Positions 12,436-23,423 of a stretch of 64,000 bases of DNA are shown here, in pieces. This DNA is from Lepidurus packardi (taxonomy: Eukaryota > Arthropoda > Branchiopoda > Notostraca > Triopsidae). The notes beneath the pieces are model-generated. The model was not told the origin of the DNA. It saw only the letters and a list, made by a program, of their open reading frames with translations, and did no database searches. Where the stretch lies: NCBI GenBank assembly GCA_023053545.1, contig JAKZAN010000005.1:10168001-10232000 (forward strand), written 5' to 3'. Position numbers and translations under genes: made by a program. The first letter of the stretch is position 1, and each line of letters starts with the position of its first letter.

Positions 12436-14226
12436 TCATACAGGGGCAGTCTTGTTCGCTGACATAGCAGCAGCCGCGGCCGCCGCTGCTGTTGTGGCTA
12501 CCAAGGTCATGCTTCCACGTCTGGGCGAAGCCAACTCGGGCTGAGCCGAACTTCTGCGTCGATTTCTTTGCTGATTCAACTGAGCAAATTCCTTCACCCT
12601 TGCCGCATCAGGATTGAACAAGTCTTCAATTTCTTCCAAAGTTTTGCCCTTGGTCTCAGGCAGAAAGAGATAAACGAAAACGACAGCCAGGATGCACGAA
12701 CATGCATAAAACCAAAAGATTCCGTACAGATTGAGACAGGCCACCAAAAAGGGGAAGGTTACTACGATTATGAAAGTGCTAAGAACGAAAGAACAGGACG
12801 AAATGGGACTGAGGATGTGTCGATAGCGAACCGGGAAAATTTCACCCATAATAATAAAAGGGATGCTCCCGAAACCAGCGGCAAAACCAACGACAAAAAA
12901 CACTAAGGAAACCAAGGGTAGCCACCCTAGACTCTCCTCCGCTTGTTTATCGCCCCAGAGTTCTTTCATGTAGAAAAAGGTTCCCATAGAGAACAGTGGG
13001 ACAGTCATCGAGGCACCCGAGACCAAGAGGAGAGTTCGCCGACCGTAGATGTCTACCACATAAGCCGCCACGCAAATACCAGCAACCAAAACAGCACCTA
13101 TTATAATAGTAGCCGTGTGCTTATCGATGGTGCTGCCGGCCATTTCAAAGATCTTCACGGTGTAGATGAGCACTGCGATTAGCCCACTGAACTGCTGGAA
13201 GAACATCAAGGCCACCGAGATCAGTAAAGGCTTCATGACAGGACCCTGGAAGAGGTCTCGGATCCTAACGTTCTGCTGGAGACTCACTGCTTTCTCCACA
13301 TTTTCTTGCATTCGCTTAAATTCCTCGTCCACCTCAGTACACCTTCGATAAAATCTTGAGAATGGATAGATCGTTTTTTTCTCAATGAATTACTTTCCAC
13401 GGTAGAACTCCAACGCTTCCTTTGCTTCATGACCCTTCTGTTTGGTTAATAACCAGACTGGCGATTCGGGCAAGAACGCCAGTGAAACAGCGAAGATTGC
13501 AGGAAAAGTAATTAGAATGAACGATAGCGTGTTCCACGGCACATACGCTCCGATAACGTAACTAATTAGAATACCCGTGCCTAGGCTTATTCCAGTGGTG
13601 GAACCCAGAACTCCTCTTACCCTTGGTGACGAAATTTCAGCGATCTAGTTTTAAGTCTGACATCTGAGTATCAAAGCATATCCGAGCATTGCGTCTAAAC
13701 TTACGTAAATTTGAGCAGCTGGCGCGATCATGCCTTCCATCAAACCTCCACACACCCTACCAGCATAGATCATAGCTCTATTTTGAGCAAATCCAATGAG
13801 CAAAAAGCCCAAAATCCAAGGAATCACCATCACCACCATAGTCCACTTTCGACCGTACTTTTGCAACGGCCATGACACTATCAAGGATCCAGCAATTGCA
13901 CAAAGTTGCGGGGTTGAAGCTAAGATGTGTTGCCGAAATATATTAGCTATGAATATGCATTATCTCTGAATATACCTATCCATGGTTCGTCAATTTGAGA
14001 ATCTAAGCCAGGAACCATTCCCGATTCGAATAAGGAGGGCAATCCAGGAGACGTCCATCCTCGGACAACTCCCATAATAAGGTATCCCATGGAGGCACAA
14101 AGAGCTCCCAGGACCTGCACTCAATCCCTTGTGGTTTTAGTTTTGCATTTAAAAGTAATTCACTGTTTTTAAGTGTAACTAACAAACCTGTGGCCATATC
14201 TTCTGTAGGTTCTTGAGCAACTTCAT
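12436..14226 (-). CDS. Tret1-like: Facilitated trehalose transporter Tret1-like, copy D
   Basis: Exons 14226-14188, 14114-13976, 13919-13705, 13644-13394 and 13342-12436 give 516 aa. The start exon reads MKLLKNLQKIWPQ, close to copy E. Motifs: YGRKW, PESPVWLL, IYGRRTLL and PETKGKTLEEIEDLF; tail RRRSS, RRGS and polyAla. The helix-7 motif is altered: FQQFSGLIAVLIYT replaces the array-typical SGINAVxFYT, losing the Asn that in GLUT-family structures contacts the sugar. The donor of exon 1 is GTTTGT, weaker than its sisters. Otherwise intact with no frameshift. Confidence 0.88.
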
Positions 14227-14736
14227 ATCTGCGAATGAAAAGTCAGGATGCCTATCATAAATATAAATGAAAGTCAGAATGCCTAGGTCACTAATAAAAA
14301 CGAGAGGCGAACCTGGTTTTCTATATTCTTATTTTGGGACCTACTCGCAGTTTCTCATGGTATGCTAAGTAAGGATCTACGTTGAAGGCTTGTCACGTAG
14401 CTATAACTTTCTTATTACCAATTCAGATTTTTTGTCTTTTTATTACTCCTGGGTCCAATCCCTTTTACAATCCTGAATATAATGGAATTACAGGGAAAAA
14501 AATGTTTCAACGGATAAATAATGAAAGAGACAATTTTTCAAAATAAATCATTTGTAGTGTAACGAAGCACTATATGCACATTTTTACTGAAGTAAATAGA
14601 GGGGGAATAATTAAAACAAAAACACTAAGATTAGCATTGGTAAATGGAAAAGAAATATTTCTTAGTAGAAATTATATCAGTTTTAGTAAACTCAATATAG
14701 CAAATGCTGTACAAAAAAACAGATAAACGAGTTCAG

Positions 14737-14890
14737 AGCGGAGCAAGACTTGGTTTTTGACATTGCAGCTTTCACGTCTTGGCAAAACCAACTCGGGCTG
14801 AGCCGAACTTAATATAAGCCTGAACCGAAGAATCACCAGGTCACCCATGGTAATGAAAGGAACATTGCAGAAACCATTATCGAGTCCATA
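14737..14890 (-). pseudogene. Relic of a Tret1-like last exon
   Basis: Reading the minus strand, a piece like the helix 9-10 segment (GFxxVPFITMGDL) is fused after a large deletion to a degraded tail (SSAQPELxLPRRES). The tail matches copies C-E, where the same stretch is about 250 residues further on. No open frame or partner exons remain. It lies just 3' of copy E and is best explained as the remnant of a dead duplicate. Confidence 0.75.
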
Positions 14891-15052
14891 AAACTTTACT
14901 GAAGACGCTGAAAAGTCGTATTAACTAAAACAAAATTGCTATGATTGTGGAATCGATAAAATCGTAAACTCCCATCTAACGCTTTATTTACGTGAGAAAT
15001 GTTTAGGGTTTTTCAGAACCTTAAATATTACATAACAGAAAAAGTAAAGAGT

Positions 15053-16849
15053 TTATACAGAGGCAGTATTCCGTGCTGACATTGCAGCTGCCGCGGCCGC
15101 TGCCGCCGTTGTGGCCACCAAGGTCATGCTTCCACGTCTGGGCGAAGCCAACTCGGGCTGAACCGAACTTCTGCGACGATTTCTTTGCTGACTTAATAGA
15201 GCAAATTCTTTTACCCTTGCCGCATCAGGGTTGAACAAGTCTTCAATTTCTTCCAAAGTTTTGCCTTTGGTTTCAGGCAGGAAGAAATAGACAAAAACGA
15301 TAGCTACGATGGACCAGCACGCGTAAAACCAGAAGGCTCCGTAGAGGTGGAGTCCTGCAGCCAAATCCGGGAAAGTTCGTACGATGATAAAGGCATTGAG
15401 GACGAAAAAGGAGGAAGAGATGGGGCTGAGTATGTGGCGAAAGCGAACCGGGAATAGTTCACCCATAATAATGAAAGGGACGCTACCAAATCCAGCGGAG
15501 AATCCAATAATGAATACTACCAACGAAGCTAAAGGCAGCCATCCGAGACTTTCTTCCGCTTGTTTGTCGCCCCAGAGTTCCTTCATATAGAAGAAGGTTC
15601 CCATAGCGAACAAGGAGAGTGCCATAAGGATCCCTGATACGAAGAGGAGGATCCGACGGCCCGAAATGTCTACCACATATGCAGATACGATGGCGCAAAC
15701 CAATAACACGGCGCCGATGATAATGGTCGCCGTGTGTTTGTCGACGGTGCTCCCTGCCATTTGGAAAATCTTTACAGTGTAGAAAAGCACTGCGTTGATC
15801 CCGCAGAACTGTTGGAAGAACATCAAGGCCATGGAGATGAACAGAGGCTTCATAACAGGTCCTTCAAATAGGTCGCGAATGCTGACGTTCTCCTGGAGGC
15901 TCATGGTCTTCTCCACGTTCTCTTGCATGCGCTTGAATTCCTCGTCGACATCCGTACAACTGTAATTTGGAGTATAGTGAAAACCGACAACTTCGTGGGG
16001 CGATTCACTTACCTCCCACGGTAGAACTGTAAGGCATCTTTGGCTTCCAGGTATTTCTTTTGGGTCAAGAGCCATACTGGAGATTCTGGTAAGCATGCCA
16101 AAGAAATAGCGAAGAGTACGGGAAAAATAATCAAAATAAACGAGAGTATGTCCCAAGGCACGTACGCTCCAATGACGTAAGTAATTAGCGTCCCTAGCGC
16201 AAGGTTAACAGCTGTAGCAGACCCCAACACTCCCCGAATCCTCGGCGATGAAATTTCCGTGATCTAATTTCAAGTCTAAACATCTTATACCTGGCATTCG
16301 CTGGTAAGATAATACTTACGTACACTTGGGCTGAGGGTGCAATTGTACCTTCCATGAACCCTCCACAAACCCGACCTGCATAAATCATAGCTCTATTTTG
16401 CGCAAACCCGACGAGTAAAAAGCCTATTATCCACGGAATCGCCATAGCCACCATGGTCCACTTCCGACCGTATTTCTGCAACGGCCATGACACAAACAAG
16501 GCCCCAGCGATGGCACAAAGTTGTGGGGTTGATGCTGAACGCGATTCGCAAAAACAAATTAGTTACACGCTCCCCATTTTGTCTGTGGTTTACAGAAAGT
16601 ACAACTAACCTATCCAAGCTTCATCTATTTGTGGGTCTAAGTCAGGGAGAGCTCCCGACTCAAACAAAGAGGGTAATCCAGGTGACGTCCATCCGCGGAC
16701 CGCGCCCAAAATCAAGTACCCTGTCGAGGAACACAAAGCACCCAATGCCTACAAAAGCAATACGAAACAAAATCGATCTCACCAGTTTTACTTAGAAATA
16801 AGAAACACACCTGCGGCCATATCTTGCGTGGGTTCCTGAGCAACTTCAT
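15053..16849 (-). CDS. Tret1-like: Facilitated trehalose transporter Tret1-like, copy E
   Basis: Exons 16849-16811, 16748-16610, 16534-16320, 16263-16013 and 15959-15053 give 516 aa. Motifs: YGRKW, PESPVWLL, helix-7 FQQFCGINAVLFYT (Cys for Ser), ISGRRILL and PETKGKTLEEIEDLF. The tail (RRRSS, SPRRGS, eight Ala) is nearly identical to that of copy D, making these two the youngest-looking pair by eye. Closely packed between copy F and the 14.8-kb relic. The sugar-porter assignment is secure; the substrate is inferred. Confidence 0.88.
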
Positions 16850-17096
16850 TGGGATAGAAAAAGCAACTGATTTCTGAACCGCTACTCGCTAAAGTGAGAA
16901 GCCACGCTCATTTGTTTAGAAGTTTTATTGTTCTAGCGATCTTTCTCACAGGTTAATTCCTGGAAACTAAGATAAAACAACCATTAAAAGGATGCCTCAC
17001 GTTCACCAACGCTATACCTTATTAACAATTCAACTTGCTTATGCAATTATGCTACAACCCCATTCTGAATTTGTATAGCTGTGAAGACAATCCCGG

Positions 17097-19079
17097 CTAT
17101 ATAAATTCTCCTGCCTCGCTTTCTCTATAAATATTCTCAGCCTTAAGAGGCCCCATATCATCACTTGGGTCATAACATTCAGTTTGCATGCCTTTAGTGT
17201 GTAATACCCGGGCAGCTAACTCAGCGACCGTCGTCCCAACTGTAGACAAGGAAGTACTCCCCTTTCGAGACCTCGTAAAACTCGACCTACGAAACGGACC
17301 GTGCCCTAAGGGCAGTTCTCCATTGCACTCGTCGTCTCTAGTGTCTAAGAGCGACCCTGGAGTGGCGATCGGGTTAGGATTGAAGAACTGCTCAATCTCT
17401 TCCAACGTTTTGCCCTTGGTTTCTGGTACAAAAAAGTACACAAATACCATGGAGCATAGGGTACAAGTGGCGTAGGACCAAAAAGCCCCATAGCGTCCCA
17501 GGGCGTCCGTTAGATCCGGGAAAGTACGAACAACCAAGAACGTGTAGAGACAGAAAGAACAGGAAGTTAACGGACTCAATAGATGTCGGAATTGAACCGG
17601 AAAAATCTCCCCCATAATTAGAAATGGAACGCTATTGAAACCAGTTGAAAACGCAATGATAAAAACGACTAAAGAAGTCAAAGGTAGCCACCCTAGAACT
17701 GCCTCAGCCTCCTGTTCACCCCAACGCATCTGCATGTAGAAGAAAAAACCCATTGCATAAAGTGATAAAGTCATGAAAAGAGCCGAGGTAATCAGTAATA
17801 CTCGACGGCCGTAAATGTCGACTACATAGGCCGCGATAATAGTGAATATGAACTGGACTATTCCAACAATAATGGCGGATAAGTGTTCGCCCACGGTTTG
17901 GGCTCCGCCCATCTTGAATATCGTGACGGTATAGAAGAGAACTACGTCAATCCCTGACGCGTTCTGAAAAAACATAAGGGTTATGGCGATGACCAACGGC
18001 TTCCAAACGGTCGGCAGAAGGAAATTCGAAATCTGGAATTTTTCTTGGGAGGTGACTGTCAGTTCCACATTCTCTCGCACACGCTGTAGCTCCTCCTGGA
18101 TCTTCGTGTTCCTTTTTTTTAAGAAAACAAAACCTCTCATTTGTTTCCCTTTTCAAGCATTCGATCATTTCAAGATTTACCTTCCTCTCAGCCACTGTAA
18201 TGCAGTTTTGGCTTCAGCTTCCCTGCCTTGGGTCAACAACCAAACGGGCGACTCGGGCAGAAAAACCATTCCCACGAAGTATATGGAAGGAAAGATGATT
18301 AGCACGAGGGAGAGAGTGTCCCACGCGAGAAAAGTACCAAGGACGTAAGGAACTAAGGCGCCAAATGCCATGTTTACAGCTGTTAGAGAGCCTAGCATGC
18401 CCCTAATCCTTGGCGACGAACATTCGCATATCTAGTTATACAACCCATCAAAATAGCTGCAAGTTCTGGGAAATTGAAGATTCTCACGTAGATTTGCGCA
18501 GCGGGAGTAATCAGGCCTTCCATGAGTCCCCCCAAAACCCTTCCCGCATACAGCGTGCCACGATCTTTGGCCAACCCTACCAGAAGAAACCCAGCGATCC
18601 AGGGCAAACCCATAAGTACTAAGAGCCATTTTCGACCGTATTTTTCCATTGGCCATATGACTAGAAGGGCGCTAAATACGCCGCAGAGGGGGGGTACTGA
18701 GGCTACATGTTACAAACATGACAAGAGTGAAATGTTATTATACATAACAATTGCAGAAGAAAGAAATATAATACCTATCCAAGCACCGTCACCATCCTCT
18801 AAAGCAATAGCCTTAGATTCAATTAAAGACGGCAGCCCAGGCGAAGTCCAAGCACGCACCGCCCCCATACAGAAGTAACCCAAGGAGGCTATCGTGGCCG
18901 CCAAGGTCTGTGTCAGTTATTTTATTTAGCTTGAATCAAGATACTTAAGAAAGTGTTGTGAAAATAATCACCTGCGGCCAAACTTTATGGAAATTAGAGC
19001 ACATATCTAAGGATCTTTGTTTGTTTGCTGGGTCTTGAGATGAATATGAATAAGAATATTTATTGTTTTGAGCGGTCAT
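17097..19079 (-). CDS. Tret1-like: Facilitated trehalose transporter Tret1-like, copy F
   Basis: Exons 19079-18972, 18907-18775, 18702-18488, 18431-18181 and 18111-17097 give 573 aa, the longest copy. The cytosolic N-terminus is extended to 36 residues and is Ser/Tyr-rich (SYSYSS). Helix 7 reads FFQNASGIDVVLFYT: the second Gln of the usual QQ is Asn and the conserved Asn is Asp. Other motifs (YGRKW, PESPVWLL, IYGRRVLL, PETKGKTLEEIEQFF) are normal. The tail is longer, with RRSSF and RKGS but no long Ala run. Exon 2 is 133 nt, as in A, G and H, so F looks intermediate in structure. Substrate unknown. Confidence 0.87.
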
Positions 19080-19549
19080 AAAACTAAAGCCTATTGCTAT
19101 TCATGCGACGCGGGTTGTCCATATGTGGTGTCCTTGTCAGCGTCGCCAACTGGAATATTTTTCTTATGTAAAAGCAGAAGCGCTTCCAGCCATACTTACA
19201 GATTCACTGAACACGTTCATTAATTTATATAACAGTGCCACCGTAGCTCCTCCTCCAAAGGAGCTTCGGTGACACCAGATTTTACTTAACGTTTTCTTGA
19301 AATATTTGTTTTGTTTACTGCATTTTTTCAGTTTACTTGATATACCATACTATCAACGGCCAATAGGTGGTAGCACAGGTCTCAAGAATCGAAGCTAAAG
19401 ATCGTACATGTAAAGCCGGGGAAGACCCATAGCTGTTATTTAGTAATTTAGAAAGAAATAGTAGATTTTTCCACGTCTTGAACGTCCTGTTGATCGCGCA
19501 ATTTAATTCTATTTAATGGAAAAATTTGGATCTACCCTTTCTTTTGATT

Positions 19550-19625
19550 TACTGCTGGAGAAACGTAACTCGAGGGGCATATATTTTTTCAATCTGCGCT
19601 AATGTCTTGCCTTTGGTTTTGGTGT
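19550..19625 (-). pseudogene. C-terminal relic of a G/H-type transporter
   Basis: The minus strand encodes KTKGKTLAQIEKIYAPRV, matching the signature after helix 12 of copies G and H (KGKTLAQIEEIF). The Pro-Glu just before it is lost and no other transporter sequence surrounds it. It is a small fragment left beside copy G. Confidence 0.7.
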
Positions 19626-19752
19626 TGTGCACTCAAAGTTCAAATTTAACTTTTCGCGTTTACAAGGAACTGTATTAATTCAAAAGTATATCCAACATTA
19701 ACTGTTAATACAATAAAGACCGGGAACTACTCCGTTCGTTCAGAAAATAAAT

Positions 19753-21561
19753 TTAGGTCTTGTCGTCGCTTTCGAACGTTGCATTCACTTTTCCATATTT
19801 CTCAGGGGGGTGAACAAGATCAGGGTCTGTTAAAGCTATACTTTTTAGAATTTCAGCTGGTTTGGATTGGGAATTAAATATTTCTTCAATTTGCGCTAGG
19901 GTTTTCCCCTTGGTTTCGGGTAGAAATACGTAAACAAAAACAACAGCCGACGCGGCACAACTCCCGTAGATATAAAATACCCACGATTGGCCAATACCTG
20001 AGGCAAGCAGAGGGTATGTGTAAGCCACCAAAAATGCCGCAAAGCATGTTAACGTCATGCAGCATGAGCACAGCATTGAACGAAGTTGTGTAGGAAACAT
20101 TTCACCCATTAACATATGGGGAATACTGGAAAACCCCACGCTTAACGACAAGCAATACGCCGTTACTGCCGTTACTGGCAGCCAACCCAAGTTGCTATTC
20201 TTGTCGATCGTTCCGTTTTCGTTGAAGTAAAAGTACGTCGCTAATGTTAACTGGGTTAAAGACATACCTGTACCGGATATCATAAGCAATACTCTTCTTC
20301 CAGCGCGGTCTACCAGGGTTCCGGATATTGCCACACCCAATATCTGGGCCAGTCCTACGATAATACTGGCTTTATTGCCATTCCAGCCAATGGCGGCCTG
20401 TTCGAAGATATATCCCAGGTACATAATCAGGATCGGCGTTCCCGAAAGAGGCACAAAAGACATCACACAGAAGGTCAGAAGAAAGGGATACCAGACGGGT
20501 CGTCTCAAAAATTGCCTCCAGATGGCCTGAGTTTGTTGATTGGTCGATTTTACTGTTTCATCAGCCTGTATTTTGTCTTGCATTTTCTTCAACTCGGCTT
20601 CAATTGAAGTAAACCTTTGAAAGCATAAAATTTATTTTTAAAAAATCAGCTTTCTTAAAATAAGTACAGCAAATCGTAAATTCGCAAAGCTTACGGTCCG
20701 CGGAGGCGTTGTAAGGCTTTGGAAGCATCAGTGTGTCGACCTCTCGTGAGTAACCAAATCGGTGATTCAGGTGTAAAGAGTATGGCTGTTACGAATAGGA
20801 TAGGTATTGCTGAGAGAATTAACCCTAATTCATACCATTCCACAAAGGATCCCAGGATGTAAACCAAAAGCATGCCTATATTAGTGGCAAAAGTCATAAT
20901 GGAGGTCAGGGACCCTCGAATGTGAGGTGATGAGCATTCACTAATCTGTAAGATTAGGAAATGAGACGGAGGTAAATCTACTCCATTTCTTACATAGATC
21001 TGGCAGGCCACGGCCACGCCTTGTGTGCTTCCCCCTAGGATTATTCGGCCCACGAATAGCATGTACTTCTGGTAAGCTAATCCCAAAAGTAGGAAACCTA
21101 TGAGGATGAGCACACCTAGCACCAGCATGACGCTTCGACGACCGAAACGTTGCAATGGGTACACAATGAATAGCCCTAACCATCCGGAGAGGGACAACAG
21201 ACTGGCTGTCCGAACGGAAAACAATAAGAAGACTAAATATGGGCTTCTTATTACTTCTCGGTTTAAGTTAAGTTACCTGCCCACCCGGCATCCCGTGAGT
21301 CAAACTGGAAATCTTGGTGTGATAAAAGGGCAGGAATCACAGGAGATGGCCATGCCTTGCATGCTCCTGCGCACATGTATAAAAGTGAGGTAGATAGGGC
21401 CACCAGGATCTGTACGAAAATGAAGTGAAGGCTAGGGTTAGGAAGGACGTTACCGGGAAATGCAATCGGATTCTGAATGCCTATACTTGTGGGAGTATTT
21501 TACGTGGATTACTACAGCAGAACAAGGATTTCTTCAAAACTGGGGTCCCTGTAAGTTCCAT
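19753..21561 (-). CDS. Tret1-like: Divergent Tret1-like sugar transporter, copy G
   Basis: Exons 21561-21487, 21409-21277, 21205-20994, 20945-20695 and 20614-19753 give 510 aa. The first exon encodes a 25-residue start ending FCCSNPRKILPQ, a pattern shared with copy H. Exon 3 is 212 nt, one codon shorter than in A-F. Loop motif FGRRS, PESPIWLL, AGRRVLL and PETKGKTLAQIEEIF are conserved. Helix 7 is not: where A-E have FQQxxG it reads FVPLSGTPILIMY. The tail is short and lacks the RRxS pair and polyAla. It is a major facilitator by fold; transport of trehalose is doubtful for this branch. Confidence 0.85.
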
Positions 21562-22261
21562 AACAAGGAATTGTTGACTCAGTATTCAGAAAGGATAACT
21601 TTTTCTGTTAATATTTTGCAACAGGACCGAAACGAAGGCCAGATTGCGCACAAATGAAGAGTTCATGATAAGACACGATTTCATCTGAACAGATGAAACA
21701 GCTTATGTGCTAGTGCACGTCTTATTTTTTACGGTTAGAATCAGATTGACATACAATTATACACACTTACATGTCATATATGACAGCTTTATCTTTAAAT
21801 GAAGTAAAGTTAGCTCCTTCAAGTTTTTATTTGGCAAACGTATTCACCCAAAGATAAATTGTTTACTACTTTACACATTGATAAAAAATATTTGTTAACT
21901 TGTCGTGCCATTCGAACTGTGTGTTTACCGTCTCAGTTTTTTATTTTCACGGAAGCGAGCAGAAACTGGATCCATTCTTAATAGTTTCTTTGAGCTTCAA
22001 TTAGGTTGGGTCGAAGAGTAAATATTGTAACACGGTGACTCGACTTTTAAGTCTTGTATTTTCCTTGAATCAGACTTCGCTGCCTGTTCATCTAGGCCTA
22101 CCTTTGTGTACTCTTTGTTTGACTGTAACGTTGACCTTTTGTTGGTGTGGCCTCGACCTTGCGTGCTTAAACTAACAATAATCCTCACCACGTTTCTACC
22201 AAGCATACAAGAATAATTCACTCGGGGTCAGACATAAAGGGGCACATAAAATATGCTATAC
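21562..22261. other. Spacer between copy G and the pseudogene
   Basis: About 700 bp of AT-rich DNA with the copy G promoter side. The short ORFs have no recognisable product. Confidence 0.4.
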
Positions 22262-22579
22262 GCAACATTTATATTCCTTCAATTTTTGCCAAAGTTATCC
22301 CTTTATTTTCGGGCAAGACAGAGATAAACAAAAACAACCGACAACGCACTGCAAATTCAGTAGATACTGAATATTGAGTTTAGGAAACATCTCTCACGTC
22401 AAGACGCTATGAATATTAGCAAATCCAATGCTTATGGCTAAATAATATACAGTTACTGCCGTCTCAGGCAGCCATCCTAGATTAGTAGTACTGTCAATAG
22501 TTAAATTTTCTTGGATTAATATATAGCTAGGATAAACTGCATTACCGTCATGGTTGTACCGGATATCATAAGTGATTGG

Positions 22580-22734
22580 GAGTGCTCATCGAGGGGGGGG
22601 TCGTGAGGAGTAACTCCTCTTGACCTTTCTTTGGGGGGAGGAATTGAACGGAATTCCCCCCCAAACAAGGTGGGGGGAACTTGTAGGAGTTGGGAGGACT
22701 CATCTTGGGCTGGGGGGGGGAATGAGCAACGCTG
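22580..22734. mobile_element. G-tract miniature element (copy 1)
   Basis: A 155-bp foreign insert in the pseudogene exon with several G runs (7-9 bases). It has the palindromic core GAGGAGTAACTCCTC and ends close to inverted AGTGCTC / GAGCAACGCTG. A shorter relative at 55587-55666 shares the core, the G runs and the ends, in opposite orientation. No clear target duplication survives here. Confidence 0.6.
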
Positions 22735-23166
22735 ATTTCCCTGATATTAATCGCACCCATTGATCGCGTGATGCCTACAGTAATGCTAGCTTGATTGCTA
22801 TTCCAGCCAATAGCCGCATCTTCGAAATGCCATAGACAAGTATATTCAGAGAGGATCAGCATTCCCGCAAGTCACAAGAAACATCACTGGACGTTAGAAT
22901 AAAGCTGGAATAAAGGGGTGCTAGGTAGGTCTTTTTAAAAATTCCCTCCAGATGGCCTAAGATTGTCGATAAGTTGCTTGCATTGCTTTGTCAGGCTGTA
23001 TCATGTCTTGCATTTTCTTCAGCTCGTTATTAATGGAAATATACCTCTGGAAGACGCAAACTGCCCAAATTTTAAAGTAACTATAGCCAGTAATAGTTTC
23101 GCAAGCTTCCGGTCCAGGGAAGCATGGTAACATTTCGGAAGCTTCAATGTGTCGGCCTTTTGTGAG

Positions 23167-23181
23167 TAACCTAACCTAACC
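23167..23181. repeat. Short TAACC (arthropod telomere-type) repeat
   Basis: Three tandem TAACC units, the complement of the arthropod telomeric TTAGG, lie inside the dead exon 4. At this place the functional copies G and H have a single TAACC/TCAACC. It could be slippage or a telomerase-healed break. Confidence 0.45.
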
Positions 23182-23423
23182 AGGTGGGTGAATCAGGGGT
23201 GACGAGTTCTGCCACTACGAAGAGGGAAGGTATTGCTGATATTGAGGAAAGATATTGCTGATAGGACTAACCTAATTCATATCATTCAACAAAGAATCCC
23301 AGAGTATAAATCAGAAGCATTCCTATGCGAGTAGCTAAAGTGGTAGCCAGAATCAATCACTGCCATTATGACTACTTTTATTATTTCTACCTTCAAGAGA
23401 CATATCTACGTAACACAAAATAA

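Larger units (their letters stand above)
22262..23365 (-). pseudogene. Tret1-like transporter pseudogene (G/H type)
   Basis: Only exon 4 (about 23104-23360) and exon 5 (about 22262-23045) are recognisable, in the correct order and orientation, aligning to copies G and H. Exon 5 has frameshifts, an internal deletion of the helix 10-12 part, and a G-tract insertion at about 22580-22734. Exon 4 carries a short TAACC repeat insertion. Exons 1-3 are missing. It lies between G and H, so it is a dead tandem duplicate of that branch. Confidence 0.85.
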
